Shown in pieces: positions 55,438-64,000 of a DNA stretch of 64,000 nucleotides; the stretch's first letter is position 1; each line of letters starts with the position of its first letter. The notes beneath the pieces were generated by a model. The model was not told where the DNA came from. It was given only the letters and a program-made list of their open reading frames with translations, and made no database searches. The stretch is from Stramonita haemastoma (taxonomy: Eukaryota; Mollusca; Gastropoda; Neogastropoda; Muricidae). The position numbers were made by a program, and so were the translations under genes. The DNA is taken from the NCBI GenBank assembly GCA_030674155.1, contig CM060318.1, forward strand, positions 67,831,221 through 67,895,220. The letters run 5' to 3'.

Positions 55438-55800
55438 AGCCGAATGGTTAAGACTGTTCGACTTCAATCCCATGGGTCCATGGAGTCATAGGTTCAAATC
55501 CCGGCTGCGTCTGGACAATTAAAGTTGGGGATTTTTTGCGATCTCCCAGGTCAACTTCAAGTTCAGACCTGCCAGTCTCAATTATTTTCTTGTATATATA
55601 TACATATGCAGAATATGAAATATGCACGTTAAAGAATTCCGTAATTCATGTTTGGGGGTTACGGAAACACGAACACATTTAAGCATACATCCCCGAAGTC
55701 GGAATGCAACTGCCTTCATGGTGGGCAAAAACGGTTGCATACGCAGAAGTTCACCATTGGTGAACCCTGGAGCTCTAGCCGTGGAACGAAACAGAACTGA
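55438..55800 (+). mobile_element. SINE-A, full-length copy, + orientation
   Basis: The tRNA-like head shows TGTAGCCGAATGGTTAAGAC and CATAGGTTCAAATCCCGG. The body shows GATCTCCCAGGTCAACTTCA, ATGCACGTTAAAGAATTCCG, CATCCCCGAAGTCGGAATGC, GGTGGGCAAAAACGGTTGCA and GGAGCTCTAGCCGTGGAACG. About 365 bp, well preserved. Confidence 0.93.
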
Positions 55801-55829
55801 CGAGCCGATAGGAAAGGGTAGTCTGTAGG

Positions 55830-56025
55830 TTTAGTTGGTTAGTTTGTTGACTGGTTTCAGATAGTTGGATGGAAAGATGGATGGATGAATGGAGGGAGGA
55901 AGGGTGTTTGGATGGATGGATGGGTAAGTGAGTAGGTGGATTAGCTTGCATGGATAAGTGGGTGGGAAGGAGGAGGAATGGCTGGCTGGATACGATAGAT
56001 GAATGGATGGTGGATGGATAGGATA
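55830..56025. repeat. Degenerate GGAT/GGTTG-rich tetranucleotide region
   Basis: GGATGGATGGATGGGTAAGT-type sequence, purine-rich, without gene. Confidence 0.7.
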
Positions 56026-56029
56026 AACA

Positions 56030-56370
56030 AAATTCTTCGTCGGCGACGAACGCTCATACATAACTACTGCTGTCTGTCATTTTAGTAAATATGGGTTGCG
56101 CTGCCGTTAGGCGCCTGTTAAGTCAGACCCAGCAGCTCCGACTTTGGCATGGGAAAGAATTCCATTCTCTTAAGTCTTTCTGGGGGAAAAAGGCAGGAGA
56201 ATGGACCAAGAAGGTAGAAGGTAGACAAGAAAGAGACGATGACAGGGAGAAAAGAAAAAGGGCTGAAAGAAAGAAAGGGATAGAAAAGGGGAATTTCTAG
56301 CACAGAATTTCTAAAAGATGAGGATACTGTTTATACAGACAGGCCCCTGGCATCCCCACGGGGAAGTTCT
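56030..56370 (+). mobile_element. Repeat C, full copy, + orientation
   Basis: ATTCTTCGTCGGCGACGAAC, ACTGCTGTCTGTCATTTTAG, GCGCTGCCGTTAGGCGCCTG, TCTTTCTGGGGGAAAAAGGC, TTTCTAGCACAGAATTTCTA and CCTGGCATCCCCACGGGGAA. It ends 140 bp before the first GPCR coding exon. Confidence 0.85.
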
Positions 56371-56510
56371 TGTTTAAGTTTTCTTGTTTTTTTTTTAAGC
56401 CCAAGAAACAGTTTGTTCACACAATCAATATTTTCTTTCAGATTGAAAACGAGCATTTCCAGAAAAATAAACTTAGAAGATAATGATGTGTAATTTTTGT
56501 TCTCCAGATA

Positions 56511-56681
56511 ATGTCGGATAATGCCTCAGAGATAGCGGAGCAGACGTGTGTCAATGCCCCCAGTCTGCAGACGGCCCCCCCACCCCCACCCCCGCTGCCC
56601 CGAAGTCGTCTGCAGCCTCTGCTGTACTCGGATCCCATGGTGGCTTACGTCTACATCGTCATTCTGGCCGTGGCCCTGGTG
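56511..56681 (+). CDS. Class A GPCR (melatonin-receptor-like), exon 1: N-terminus and start of TM1
   Basis: The start ATG at 56511 follows an acceptor (TTCTCCAG at 56500-56507) by three bases, so a non-coding 5' exon is expected upstream. The exon codes MSDNASEIAEQT..., with an N-glycosylation sequon (N-A-S, residues 4-6). A Pro-rich extracellular stretch follows, and then MVAYVYIVILAVALV, the first part of TM1. It ends in phase 0 at donor GTGTGT (56682). The next exon continues TM1 with the G-x-x-G-N motif. The donor is followed within a few bases by a (CT)n array of about 120 bases. Class assignment rests on all three exons together. The N-terminal length of about 45 residues is usual for small-ligand class A receptors. 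Confidence 0.85.
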
Positions 56682-56689
56682 GTGTGTGT

Positions 56690-57497
<808 letters not shown>

Positions 57498-57639
57498 ATC
57501 GGGGCAGGGGGCAACCTGTTGATCCTGACGGTGATCCGGGCCATGCGCAACATGCAGAGCACGGCCAAAGTCTTCATCACCAACCTGGCCCTGGCCGACC
57601 TCTGTGTGGCCGCTGTGGCCGAACCCATGTGTGTCATAG
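57498..57639 (+). CDS. Class A GPCR, exon 2: TM1 end, first intracellular loop, TM2
   Basis: The exon starts in phase 0 and codes IGAGGNLLILTVIRAMRNMQ, then STAKVFITNLALADLCVAAV and AEPMCVI. It has the class A landmarks: G-N in TM1 (Asn 1.50), the short loop M-R-N-M-Q-S-T-A-K, and N-L-A-L-A-D-L in TM2 (Asp 2.50, the sodium-site residue). The P-M-C at the end of TM2 is in the usual place for a TM2 Pro. It leaves one base of the last codon and ends at donor GTAGGT (57640). The sequence is GC-rich and has no indel. Confidence 0.95.
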
Positions 57640-57689
57640 GTAGGTAGACCTGGACAGGTGTCATTTTATTTTATTTTTTAATTAATTTA

Positions 57690-57795
57690 TTTTATACCAC
57701 TTTATGTCACAGCAGATTTCTCTGCGTGAAATTCGGGCTGCTCTCCCCGGGGAGAGCGCTTCGCCACAAATGTAGCGCCCACCCATTATCTTTTT
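57690..57795 (-). mobile_element. SINE-D tail only, minus orientation
   Basis: The + strand shows CACTTTATGTCACAGCAGAT, TTCTCTGCGTGAAATTCGGG and CTGCTCTCCCCGGGGAGAGC, the reverse of the SINE-D tail. Confidence 0.88.
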
Positions 57796-57799
57796 TTTT

Positions 57800-58100
57800 T
57801 ACCCCCTCAGGGATGGTGTCTAAACACGACACCTGTCTGCATGCTGGGGTTTTTTTCAGTGTAAAATGTGAAGGTGTCCCATAACCTAGGCTGTCGTAGG
57901 GGAGCGAGGCATCAGAGATCTCAGCTTCTCTAGGGGGACAGCACATTGAGGACGGAGCTCATCTCCTCTCCCTCGCTGCTTTACCTTCCCTGACCCTAAA
58001 GAGGGCAGGTACCCATTTACAGCTGGGTGAACTGAGGGGATTGTACTGAAGCCAGGGCGCGCGAATAGTCACCCATCCAACTGGTAAACACGATGGTCAA
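57800..58100 (-). mobile_element. SINE-E, minus orientation, partial
   Basis: It matches 43920-44140: GTCCCATAACCTAGGCTGTC, GGGAGCGAGGCATCAGAGAT, CTTTACCTTCCCTGACCCTA, GGCAGGTACCCATTTACAGC and GTCACCCATCCAACTGGTAA. The tRNA-like end is missing. Confidence 0.8.
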
Positions 58101-58150
58101 AAACAGTTTTAGTGGAGAAACACATCAAAGACATTATTCAACAATAACGA

Positions 58151-58545
58151 CAAACGTTATACCCGAGTGGTTAAGACTGTTCGACTTCAGTCCCATGGGC
58201 TTGTGAATTTGTGGGTTCAAATCCATTCCAGGTGGTGTTTGGTGAATTCAGGGTAGGGGTTTTTATGACATTTCAGGTCAATTTCAATCGCAGACCTGAC
58301 AATGCTTTGATTTGTTTCAAGTACACACACCCACACCCACACCCACACACACACATGCAGAAGATAAAGATTCGGTATTTCATGTTGGCGTTTGGTGGGT
58401 TACGAAAACACGAAAATACCCAGCATACATTCATCCCCGAAGTCAGAATGCGGCTACCTTTATGGTGGGCAAGAACGGTTCCATCCGCAGAGTCTCACAA
58501 TTGGTGAACCTCGAAGCTGTAGCACAGGAAGGAAAAAACCCAACA
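58151..58545 (+). mobile_element. SINE-A, full-length copy, + orientation
   Basis: The head shows AACGTTATACCCGAGTGGTT and GTGGGTTCAAATCC. The body shows TTTTTATGACATTTCAGGTC, TTTCATGTTGGCGTTTGGTG, CATCCCCGAAGTCAGAATGC, GGTGGGCAAGAACGGTTCCA and CTCACAATTGGTGAACCTCG. A CACACC repeat is inserted at about 58323-58354. Confidence 0.92.
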
Positions 58546-58689
58546 ATAATTCTTCTATCATATCTGCGTTCCCTTGTTGGTCGGGGTGCTTAGCGCCTGG
58601 TCTTCTCCTGTGCTTGTCACTCTGTGGCTGGTCTTCCTGCTGGTCTGAAATCTACACATTTTGACTTGAGAGTAGTTTTTTTATATTCG

Positions 58690-58920
58690 GGACGCATGCT
58701 GGGTATGTTCGTGTTTCAGGAACACACATGATGCTGATATGAATGACATGAGCTCCAACGTGCATATTTAAGCATGCGTATACACACGAAGGGAATTAAG
58801 GCACAGGCAGGTCTGTACTTTAAGTTAACCTGGCTTACTTCATTCATCAGACACAACTGCCGAGATTCGACTCCTTAACTTCATGGATCCACGGGAATGA
58901 AATGAGACTGACTCGGCTGT
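58690..58920 (-). mobile_element. SINE-A 5' part, minus orientation, diverged
   Basis: The + strand shows GACGCATGCTGGGTATGTTC, CATGATGCTGATATGAATGA, CAGGCAGGTCTGTACTTTAA and GAGATTCGACTCCTTAACTT (reverse B-box region), ending near the reverse A box at about 58915. Confidence 0.75.
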
Positions 58921-59194
58921 AGTGTCTATCCTGGAAGATTTTATTAAGTAGGAACAGTTCTGGCATCAGCAATGGTGAACAGTTCTGCATCATTGTGCTC
59001 TCATTATGTATTGACCTGATGCTTCAGTACTGGCATGAGTAGTCACCGGTTGCTGTGGTGGCAATAAGACGGTGTTTACAGGAACCGTTGAGGGCTTTGT
59101 GAATGAAAGGTGGGCTAGGTATGAGAATGGTGGGTAGTACGCAGGAGTATGTGTACCAAGCACCCTCTCTCTCTCTCTCTCTGTTTAAATACAC

Positions 59195-59232
59195 ACACAC
59201 ATGCGCGCGCGAGCGCGCACGCACGCACGCAA

Positions 59233-59263
<31 letters not shown>

Positions 59264-59312
59264 CACACGCATGCACGCACGCACGCAAACACACATACAC
59301 ATTCACATACAC
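59195..59312. repeat. CA/GCAC alternating purine-pyrimidine tract
   Basis: ACACACATGCGCGCGCGAGC and (GCAC)n from 59217 to about 59285. Z-DNA potential. Confidence 0.9.
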
Positions 59313-59999
59313 ACACGTGCGATCAATATTCACATTTCATTATTTGCTTTCCTCAGACAAAAACACTTCTTTTTTTTCAAAAGAAGCAATTTTTAAAAAT
59401 CAAGGATAAAGTTGTAAAAGCTGACTACAGGTACTACACTCCTGTTATATGCAACGGTGAAATAAATTGTTTATATCTGTTTTATTTCTTTTTTGTTAAA
59501 GAAAGTTATATACGTTACAAATAATACTGTTTCATCAATGCATCCACGGCCCCCCAATACACTGATTAAACCTTGCAGATTTTTCTATGCACTGGGCCAC
59601 TCATTCAACTGGCATTGAGTTTAATCAAGGAAGAAAGAAGTACTCAACTCAGTGAACAAATAGGAAACAGAATAGAAAAACACCCATACTATCATACGTC
59701 TGGATTAACTTATCGAGTGTTCCAAGTGTCAATCGCATTTCATCGTCTTCACCAAAAAATCGAAACTGCCTGTATCCTTCTCTTGAATTCGTTTATCTCG
59801 TCAAACCAGCTTTGCGTAATCAGTCTGCTTTACGCTCCGAGTGACAGTCGACCTCAACATTATAGTCTGTTCTTGCGTTGCCAGTGAGTATCTGCGAAAA
59901 TTCCCAAACCTGACGCCTCTCAGATTATAGTTACTGTGAAAAATTACCCTGTGATTAAAGAAACCGTAAATAATTAGTGCTACACTGTAGCCTACTTAA

Positions 60000-60048
60000 T
60001 TGTTCTGTGTCTGTCTGTCTGTCTGTCTGTTTGTTTGTCTGTCTGTCT
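60000..60048. repeat. (TCTG)n microsatellite
   Basis: GTCTGTCTGTCTGTCTG with one TTTG break. Confidence 0.9.
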
Positions 60049-60375
60049 CAATATGGTACAATGCAACACCGCTCACATAGTACACTGGGATACAATTAGA
60101 ACAGTAAGTGAAGTACAGTGCTGCATTGCACAGTACAGTACAGTACAGTTCGTTATAGTACGAATTGCAATATAAGACAGAACGACAGCAAGGAAGAGGA
60201 GATGGACACCAGACTCATTATGACATTTGCTCTCGATTTATTTCTTGTGACCTTCACAATTCCCTTTTTAAAAGTTTATATATTTTGCACTTTTTCAATT
60301 TAATAAAATGTCGAAAAGGTTTTAATGAGTGCAAAATGTTCTCCATGTATGGCATGGGTACATACGTCTGTAATT

Positions 60376-60611
60376 GCATGCATGCATGTGTGTGTGTGTG
60401 TTTTGTGTGTGCGCACGTGCGCGCACGTGTGTGTTTGTGTGTGTGTATGCGCGCACGTATGTGTGTGTTTGTGTGTGTGTATGTGTGTGTGTGTGTGCGC
60501 GTGTGTGTGTATGTATATGTGTGTGCGTGCATGTGTGTGAGTGTGTGTGTATGTGTGTGTGCGTTTGTGCCTGCGTGCGTGCGTGCATGTGTTCCTGTAT
60601 GCATGTGTGTG

Positions 60612-60665
<54 letters not shown>
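60376..60665. repeat. (TG)n with GCGCAC segments, adjoining an exon
   Basis: About 290 bases of TG repeat with TGCG, GCGCAC and ATG interruptions, ending in a pure TG block that passes straight into TTTCAG, the acceptor of GPCR exon 3. The polypyrimidine tract is only three T long. Confidence 0.93.
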
Positions 60666-60666
<1 letters not shown>

Positions 60667-60669
60667 CAG

Positions 60670-60815
60670 CGGTGGTGAAGGGGGAGGCGTGGTTTGACAG
60701 GCGGCCGTGGCTGTGTGAGACAGTGGCGGCCATGTGCCTGACGGCCTGCTTCTGTGCCTTCATCTCCCTCACCCTCGCCTCCATTAACAGATTCGTCTTC
60801 ATCTGTCACAACCAG
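60670..60815 (+). CDS. Class A GPCR, exon 3: first extracellular loop, TM3, N-R-F motif
   Basis: After completing the split Ala codon the exon codes VVKGEAWFDRRPWLCETVAA, then MCLTACFCAFISLTLASINR and FVFICHNQ, ending in phase 0 at donor GTCACC (60816). It has the W-x-x-x-x-W-x-C pattern before TM3 with the conserved disulphide Cys (3.25), and S-I-N-R-F-V-F-I-C-H-N at the TM3 end. In this place most class A receptors have D/E-R-Y; melatonin receptors have A-I-N-R-Y-x-Y-I-C-H-S, the closest match I know. The three exons total 459 bases, exactly 153 codons, with no indel. The rest (TM4-TM7) should lie beyond the LINE, outside the window. Ligand unknown; melatonin binding cannot be claimed. Confidence 0.93.
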
Positions 60816-60845
60816 GTCACCCCCTACCCCCTACCCCCTCCCTTC

Positions 60846-60847
<2 letters not shown>

Positions 60848-60914
<67 letters not shown>
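60848..60914. repeat. (TCTG)n microsatellite
   Basis: About 16 units, starting about 30 bases after the GPCR exon 3 donor. Confidence 0.95.
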
Positions 60915-60918
<4 letters not shown>

Positions 60919-60976
60919 GTCCAGATGAAAAAAAAGTATGTAATGCTTACTCTGTAACCCTTGAAAAACAAAGATC

Positions 60977-61040
60977 ATTCATTCATTCATTCATTCATTC
61001 ATTCATTCATTCATTCATTCATTCATTCATTCATTCATTC
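60977..61040. repeat. (ATTC)n microsatellite, 16 units
   Basis: Perfect ATTC repeat, followed by (TC)n. Confidence 0.97.
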
Positions 61041-61315
61041 TCTCTCTCTCCTTTCTCCTACCCCCTTTTACCCCCACACACGTGGTGTGCACGCGTTCAC
61101 ACACATGTATGCATGTGCATGCTCACATTTTATTATGCACAAAGACACACACGTACGCACGTGCACTTGCATGCTCGCTTAACACAGATACTCACGCTCC
61201 CATCTACTTCCACACACGCATGGGCTCCCACCCACTTGCACACACGCATGCACACAGACGCACACAGACTACACGCATAGACACACACCAACACTTACAT
61301 GTGCGTACACACTCA

Positions 61316-61421
<106 letters not shown>

Positions 61422-61482
61422 CAGTGCAAGAGCACTCCCATCCAATGTAAACAAAACCTGCTTTACCACAGGCACTTGAAAC

Positions 61483-63540
61483 ATGTCTGAAAGTGCTTCA
61501 TACCCACCTGAAGCCAATATATTCCAAATGATTGACTGGCGTTTGGCTCAAATGCAGCAAGGCTTTGCTCTCCATTCAACTGGTATAAAAACTGAAATGA
61601 ACGAAAGATTCAGTTCCCTGGAGAGTAGTATTGGACGTTTTTGCTCAGAAGTAGTAAAAGTGAAGGAAATGGCTGTCTCCAACACAGAGGAGATCAAAGA
61701 ACTTCGAGAGGACAATGGCAGTCTGTTTGAAAGAATTGAACAGTTAGAAAGAAAACTTGAAACACTGGAGCAAGGCATGAAGGCATGTAACATCAAGTTT
61801 ATGAATGTACAAGAGAGTGAGTGGGAAGATGAATACACAACCACTCAAACAATAGTCGATCTTTTGAATGATCATTCAAATTCTGCAAGTTGGCAACCCC
61901 AGGATATTGTTAGAGCCTTTCGCATTGGAAAGCTGCAACATTACAGCAGGAATCCTCGGCCCATCCTGGTCCAACTACTGCGATGGACTGACAAAATGGC
62001 TGTTCTTGGTGACAGAGATCTTAGGGACAGCTTACGACAAAGCGGAGTACGAGTGGCATCAGACCTTACCTCACGACAGAGAGAGATGGTAGAATTCTAT
62101 AGAAACCAAGGCAAAATTGCATATATATACAATGGCAAATTACAAGTGAGAGAAAAACAGCAGGATGCTCAATCCATAAACAACAGACAATGGCGGTACA
62201 CTTCCCCGAGACCTAGAAGAAGTGATGAAAACTGGCCTCATCTGCCTCCAGCAAATACAGACAGGAACAGCAAGACCACAGAAGGTTTTTGCACCAAAAC
62301 TCTAGTCTCTGGAAATACCTATTGTCAGGGATACCAAAGCCGGCCAAGTGGACGAAACAGAAATTTATCTACACGACAATATAGTAAACAAGCAGAGACA
62401 AGTTCATGGCATACTTTGAATGCACCACAGTATCCTTATTATCAAGCAGGACATGATTCTGAAGACGGGGAAGAACTCTCTGGCTACCACTCTGATGCCA
62501 GCCAATTACGAGGCAGAGAGAACAGAAGTTATGGAAACCAGAGAAAATTCCATCACAGAGAAGGAGACAGACACACCAGAGGCAGACATTCCTTTGTTCC
62601 AGTAGTGCCGGGTGCACGCTCCTACAGTGAAGTCACAAAACAGCCAGCACCAACAAGATACAGAGCGTCAGCAGACAAGAGGCAGACAAGAGGATCAGCA
62701 GACAAGAGGATCATCTGGATGAAGGGAAGCTCCAACAACACAAACTCTGGACAACATTCCATCTCTGAAGGGACCACAAAGATCTCCAGTCTTGCCAGTG
62801 ATAGGCAGGTGACTGAGAGGCAGCAAGTGCCATCCCATGGGGAAAGTGATCTTTGTGATTCAGATCTAAGTGATCATGAGCTGAATCCCACCCAGACGAG
62901 GGAAACTGATCTACAGTTGGACTCTGCAAAACAAGCTGGAAATTATGAAAATGAACTAGACCAAGGTGTGGTGACAGATAGCAAAGACTATTCCACCAGC
63001 TTAATAAGAGAAAGTGACATGACAGATGACAACATGATGACTGTTACAGGTGATACAAATCAAATGAGATGGGAGAACAATGACATTCATGATGAAAATC
63101 AAGTGACTCTGGAGGAAATAAGTGAAACGGAGAAATCTGATGAAATGCAACAACATACAGAATTGTGTAAAACAATTTTGAGTAATGCAGAACAGAACAA
63201 GACTGGTGACTCAGTGACAGAAGACATGACAGGACAGAATGTGACATGCGTAAGACAATCAGACAAACAGAACAACAGAAAGACTGGAGACAAGTCAGGA
63301 CAAACAGTGACTGGACAAAAACGGAGCAGGTGCACAACAAGAGACCTGCGACCAAGAAGTACTGCCCCTTGTACAAGACGTGGTAGCCTGACTGGTGGTA
63401 GACAGCCCCAGAGATCGCACAGTCAGAGCAGTATAGTAGATTCTTTCAACAAAGCTATGCCAGGGGAGCAAACCAAAGCCACTAATAAATGCATGTGTCC
63501 AAAATCTCATGGTGATGTGCAGACATGTACACACAGATAG
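61483..63540 (+). CDS. LINE ORF1 protein (685 aa), coiled coil plus L1-ORF1p-like C-terminal domain
   Basis: The protein starts MSESASYPPEANIFQMIDWR. Residues about 25-110 form a coiled coil rich in Glu, Lys, Leu (LREDNGSLFERIEQLERKLE). Residues about 110-220 match the RNA-binding/C-terminal region of L1 ORF1 proteins (Transposase_22-like): IVRAFRIGKLQHYSRNPRPI, then LVQLLRWTDKMAVL, VASDLTSRQREMVEFYRNQG and YNGKLQVREK. R-x-x-R-I-G-[KR] and P-R-P-I-[LI]-V are signature motifs. The remaining 450 residues are polar and probably disordered, rich in Gln, Ser, Asp and Arg, with Arg/Gly/Ser segments in the middle and an acidic part. The end has a small Cys cluster (NKCMCPKSHGDVQTCTHR). ORF1 proteins bind LINE RNA and form the RNP. 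It is much longer than mammalian L1 ORF1p (about 340 aa). It stops with TAG at 63538. Confidence 0.88.
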   Translation: MSESASYPPEANIFQMIDWRLAQMQQGFALHSTGIKTEMNERFSSLESSIGRFCSEVVKVKEMAVSNTEEIKELREDNGSLFERIEQLERKLETLEQGMKACNIKFMNVQESEWEDEYTTTQTIVDLLNDHSNSASWQPQDIVRAFRIGKLQHYSRNPRPILVQLLRWTDKMAVLGDRDLRDSLRQSGVRVASDLTSRQREMVEFYRNQGKIAYIYNGKLQVREKQQDAQSINNRQWRYTSPRPRRSDENWPHLPPANTDRNSKTTEGFCTKTLVSGNTYCQGYQSRPSGRNRNLSTRQYSKQAETSSWHTLNAPQYPYYQAGHDSEDGEELSGYHSDASQLRGRENRSYGNQRKFHHREGDRHTRGRHSFVPVVPGARSYSEVTKQPAPTRYRASADKRQTRGSADKRIIWMKGSSNNTNSGQHSISEGTTKISSLASDRQVTERQQVPSHGESDLCDSDLSDHELNPTQTRETDLQLDSAKQAGNYENELDQGVVTDSKDYSTSLIRESDMTDDNMMTVTGDTNQMRWENNDIHDENQVTLEEISETEKSDEMQQHTELCKTILSNAEQNKTGDSVTEDMTGQNVTCVRQSDKQNNRKTGDKSGQTVTGQKRSRCTTRDLRPRSTAPCTRRGSLTGGRQPQRSHSQSSIVDSFNKAMPGEQTKATNKCMCPKSHGDVQTCTHR

Positions 63541-64000
63541 GAACTCGGCCAGGCCACAACACCAAAACAAACACATGGAACATATAAGGAGAATAACGTA
63601 ACATGCACTAATGGTCAGTCACTGACATCCATGTCATTAAATCATGCAAAACAGGGTGTACATAGTGTAAATAGGTCACAAATAAAATTTCTTAATTATA
63701 ATGTTAATGGGTTGTTACAGAAATTAGAAAATGCCCATTTTGTTGAATACTTACTTTTGCATGATTTTCTTTGTTTGACGGAAACTTTTGTTAGAGACAA
63801 TTTTGATTCACCTTTGTTTACTGACTACATCATATTCACATCAAAAGCAAAGAAACTCTCTAGACAGGGAAGATTTTCTGGAGGGGTCATTGTAATGGTT
63901 AGAAAATCATATGCTGATTTTGTACAGGTAATTCCACTGGCTATTGAAAATACTGTAGTTTTGAAAATAAACAAAGATTTACTATGTACAGACAAAGATA
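63541..64000 (+). CDS. LINE ORF2, start: APE-type endonuclease domain (partial)
   Basis: The first ATG in the open frame is at 63631 (MSLNHAKQGVHS). IKFLNYNVNGLLQKLENAHF, then DFLCLTETFVRD and GRFSGGVIVMVRKSYADFV follow to the window end. These are the first blocks of the apurinic-endonuclease-like domain of LINE ORF2: N-x-N-G with the catalytic Asn, L-x-E-T with the catalytic Glu, and G-G-V-x-V. The domain nicks the target DNA for target-primed reverse transcription. The frame is open without a stop from 63541, immediately after the ORF1 TAG, and is the same frame as ORF1. Either ORF2 begins by internal initiation at or near 63631, or it is made by readthrough of the TAG. Confidence 0.88.

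Larger units (their letters stand above)
57640..60669 (+). other. GPCR intron 2 (3.0 kb)
   Basis: It begins GTAGGT and ends TGTGTTTCAG. It holds a SINE-D tail, SINE-E, two SINE-A copies, a CA/GCAC tract and a long (TG)n array that directly adjoins the acceptor. The parts 58950-59160 and 59330-60110 look unique and show no gene. Confidence 0.7.

Noticed and set aside
60165..61280. A 371-codon + strand frame across GPCR exon 3
   Set aside because: Only the part 60670-60815 is coding. The rest is CA/TG, TCTG and ATTC repeats, and the exon is bounded by clear splice sites.

Overview
This is a 64 kb piece of an invertebrate nuclear genome, most likely a mollusc and probably a gastropod. The inference rests on small exons in long introns, very heavy microsatellite load, many tRNA-derived SINEs, and LINE remnants of mollusc-typical kinds. 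Nothing bacterial, viral or organellar is visible. The window holds parts of two host genes, both on the + strand, one apparently intact LINE that runs off the right edge, and a dense 30 kb repeat-rich interval between the genes.

Region 1 (1-24,450) is the 3' part of a MICAL-like (MICALL) gene. The order is the end of the calponin-homology (CH) domain (375-424, 1276-1417), a linker exon (2444-2570), a very long exon with a half LIM domain and a Ser/Lys/Pro-rich disordered linker (3032-6203), a further linker exon (6630-6864), and six exons coding a bMERB (Rab-binding) coiled-coil domain (8057-24450). MICALL proteins link Rab GTPases to membrane tubules and actin. The frame is broken repeatedly by single-base indels, mostly at homopolymers, while splice sites and domain residues are preserved. 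Uncorrected assembly errors are more likely than a pseudogene.

Region 2 (24,451-56,500) has no confident host gene. It holds minisatellites (a 47-bp unit at 24.45-24.92 kb, a degenerate array at 37.8-38.3 kb, mixed 24/31-bp units at 46.9-47.4 kb), several SINE families labelled A to G here, and decayed LINE fragments, among them an RNase H-bearing LINE tail at 35.8-37.0 kb.

Region 3 (56,511-60,815) is the 5' coding part of a class A GPCR, closest by motif to melatonin-receptor-like receptors (TM1 to the end of TM3; N-R-F where most receptors have D/E-R-Y). Its exons lie hard against microsatellites.

Region 4 (61,413-64,000) is a LINE in the same orientation as the GPCR. It has a 685-residue ORF1 (coiled coil plus an L1-ORF1p-like C-terminal region) and the start of ORF2 (APE-type endonuclease). 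ORF2 lies in the same frame as ORF1, separated only by one TAG and 30 sense codons, so stop-codon readthrough is a testable possibility. This is the most interesting observation in the window.
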